Source: Lentisphaerae bacterium WC36 (GTDB lineage: Bacteria; Verrucomicrobiota; Lentisphaeria; Victivallales; SZUA-371). Taken from it: a stretch of DNA of 64,000 nt. The translations under genes and the position numbers were made by a program. The DNA is taken from assembly GCA_020683205.1 (NCBI GenBank), contig CP085689.1, positions 558,001 to 622,000 of the forward strand, given 5' to 3'. The notes beneath the pieces are model-generated. The model saw only the letters and a list, made by a program, of their open reading frames with translations. It had not been told where the DNA came from and ran no database searches. Of this stretch, positions 63,229 to 64,000 are shown in pieces; the stretch's first letter is position 1; every line of letters begins with the position of its first letter.

Positions 63229-64000
63229 TAACGCTAAAATTGATAGTTTTACATTGTCTGACGGAGATAATTCTACAGTTATTATTGAAGCTAATAGTCC
63301 ATTAAGTGCAACTGTTGGCTTTAATCATTATTTGAAATATTATTGCAATATAACAATTTCATGGGATGTTGATGTTGTTGTTCCAAAAGTGAAAATTTTA
63401 CCGAAAATTGGTAAAAAATTTAGCAAAAAAACAACAGCAAAAAATAGGTTTTTTCTGAATTATTGTACATACGGTTATACGTTACCGTACTGGAAATGGC
63501 GTGAATGGGAACGTTTAATTGACTGGATGGCATTGAATGGTGTTAATATGCCATTGGCAATGACTGGGCTTGAAAAAGTAATGATTGATACATTTACTGA
63601 GTATGGTCTAAAGAAAAATGAAGTTTTGAAATGGTTTAGCAGCCCCGCTCATTTACCGTGGTTTTATATGTCAAATATTGATTTTTGGCAAGGTCCTTTA
63701 CCCGAGGAGTATGTTAATCAACAATTTGAATTAGGGCAAAAAATTATCAAACGTGAAGCAGCTTTGGGTATGAAGCCAGTTATGATGGCATTTAACGGTC
63801 ATGTGCCACGCGAATTTTTTAAATTATATCCAAACGCAAATATTAAAAAACTAGGCTTTGGTTGGTCAGGATTTAAACATCAGTATGGAACATATTTTTT
63901 AAACCCAGAAGATAAATTGTTTGCAAAAATTCAAAAATCATTTATTAAAAACTTAAAGAAAAATTTTGGTGATGTTAGCCATTATTATGGCTTGGATCCA
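63161..64000 (+). CDS. Alpha-N-acetylglucosaminidase (GH89), start only
   Basis: 280 codons, running off the window. ATG 63161 follows AAGGA and overlaps the previous gene by 68 bases; ATG 63200 is an alternative. NAGLU N-terminal domain (NSTVIIEANSPLSATVGFNH...YLKYYCN) is followed by the catalytic domain: FLNYCTYGYTLPYWKWREWE, RLIDWMALNGVNMPLAM, HLPWFYMSNIDFWQGPLP, AALGMKPVMMAFNGHVPREF. These are hallmark GH89 blocks. GH89 removes terminal alpha-GlcNAc from mucin or heparan sulfate. No signal peptide is seen at either start, unlike most exported GH89 enzymes, so a cytoplasmic role or a lost start is possible. Confidence 0.88.
   Translation, partial: MNFIKENFLKWASMKLKNSLINNNAKIDSFTLSDGDNSTVIIEANSPLSATVGFNHYLKYYCNITISWDVDVVVPKVKILPKIGKKFSKKTTAKNRFFLNYCTYGYTLPYWKWREWERLIDWMALNGVNMPLAMTGLEKVMIDTFTEYGLKKNEVLKWFSSPAHLPWFYMSNIDFWQGPLPEEYVNQQFELGQKIIKREAALGMKPVMMAFNGHVPREFFKLYPNANIKKLGFGWSGFKHQYGTYFLNPEDKLFAKIQKSFIKNLKKNFGDVSHYYGLDP

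Overview
The window is AT-rich and comes from a Gram-negative-type bacterium, most likely a Lentisphaerota (Victivallales-like) relative. This is an inference. It rests on pseudopilins with an FTLIE/FTLVE motif preceded by K or N instead of Gly, a lipoprotein secretin, a split type II secretion operon, PA14/FN3/thrombospondin-3 surface proteins, and sulfatase, GH2 and GH89 enzymes of the kind used on host glycans. No rRNA, tRNA, CRISPR array or transposase was recognised.

Layout. 1-656: terminator and gene-poor DNA. 657-10010 (minus strand): type II secretion genes in transcriptional order L-M-C-D-F-H-I-J-K; no gspE ATPase and no major pseudopilin gspG are present. 10270-17296 (plus): a large exported PA14/FN3/TSP3 protein, a Cys-rich exported protein broken by an in-frame stop, an exported BamE/SmpA-like protein and a membrane-anchored HEAT-like protein.

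17331-39903 (plus) is the most striking region. It holds one long secreted RHS/YD-repeat protein (about 2,160 residues if a one-base frameshift in a T6 run is ignored) and its immunity-like partner. These are followed by a tandem array of nine orphan RHS C-terminal cassettes and a tenth remnant. Each cassette repeats the last part of the RHS core and then carries a different 185-243 residue tip and a small membrane or lipoprotein gene that usually overlaps the tip gene. Several tips carry protease-like motifs (HEXXHXXGXXH with a Met-turn candidate, HEXXH, His-Gly...Cys pairs, an NCxxW papain-like motif). All ten partners have an N-terminal membrane segment or a lipobox, which suggests that these effectors act in the cell envelope. 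Two core lineages, a chimera between them, 418-bp blocks that look identical and a microhomology deletion show that the array recombines. It looks like a silent store of effector tips for the expressed RHS gene.

40024-46397: a GH2 glycosidase (minus), a MetF-like reductase with a Cys-rich C-terminal domain, a MORN/YwqK-like lipoprotein, a DUF1015 protein and a small ORF. 46813-48369 (minus): a lipoprotein and a GNAT acetyltransferase. 48426-53554 (plus): a tightly packed nonulosonic (legionaminic) acid operon legB-legI-legG-legF-ptmE without legC/legH. 53669-55235: an S1 sulfatase gene broken by a 4-bp tandem duplication. 55349-64000 (plus): a HI0933-type flavoprotein, an alpha/beta hydrolase, a fused nucleotidyltransferase-sugar kinase (MurU-AmgK-like), an exported Lys-rich protein, an O-antigen ligase/polymerase-like protein with TPRs, and the start of a GH89 alpha-N-acetylglucosaminidase that runs off the window. 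Together these suggest a surface-glycan-decorated organism that degrades host glycans and invests heavily in contact-dependent competition.
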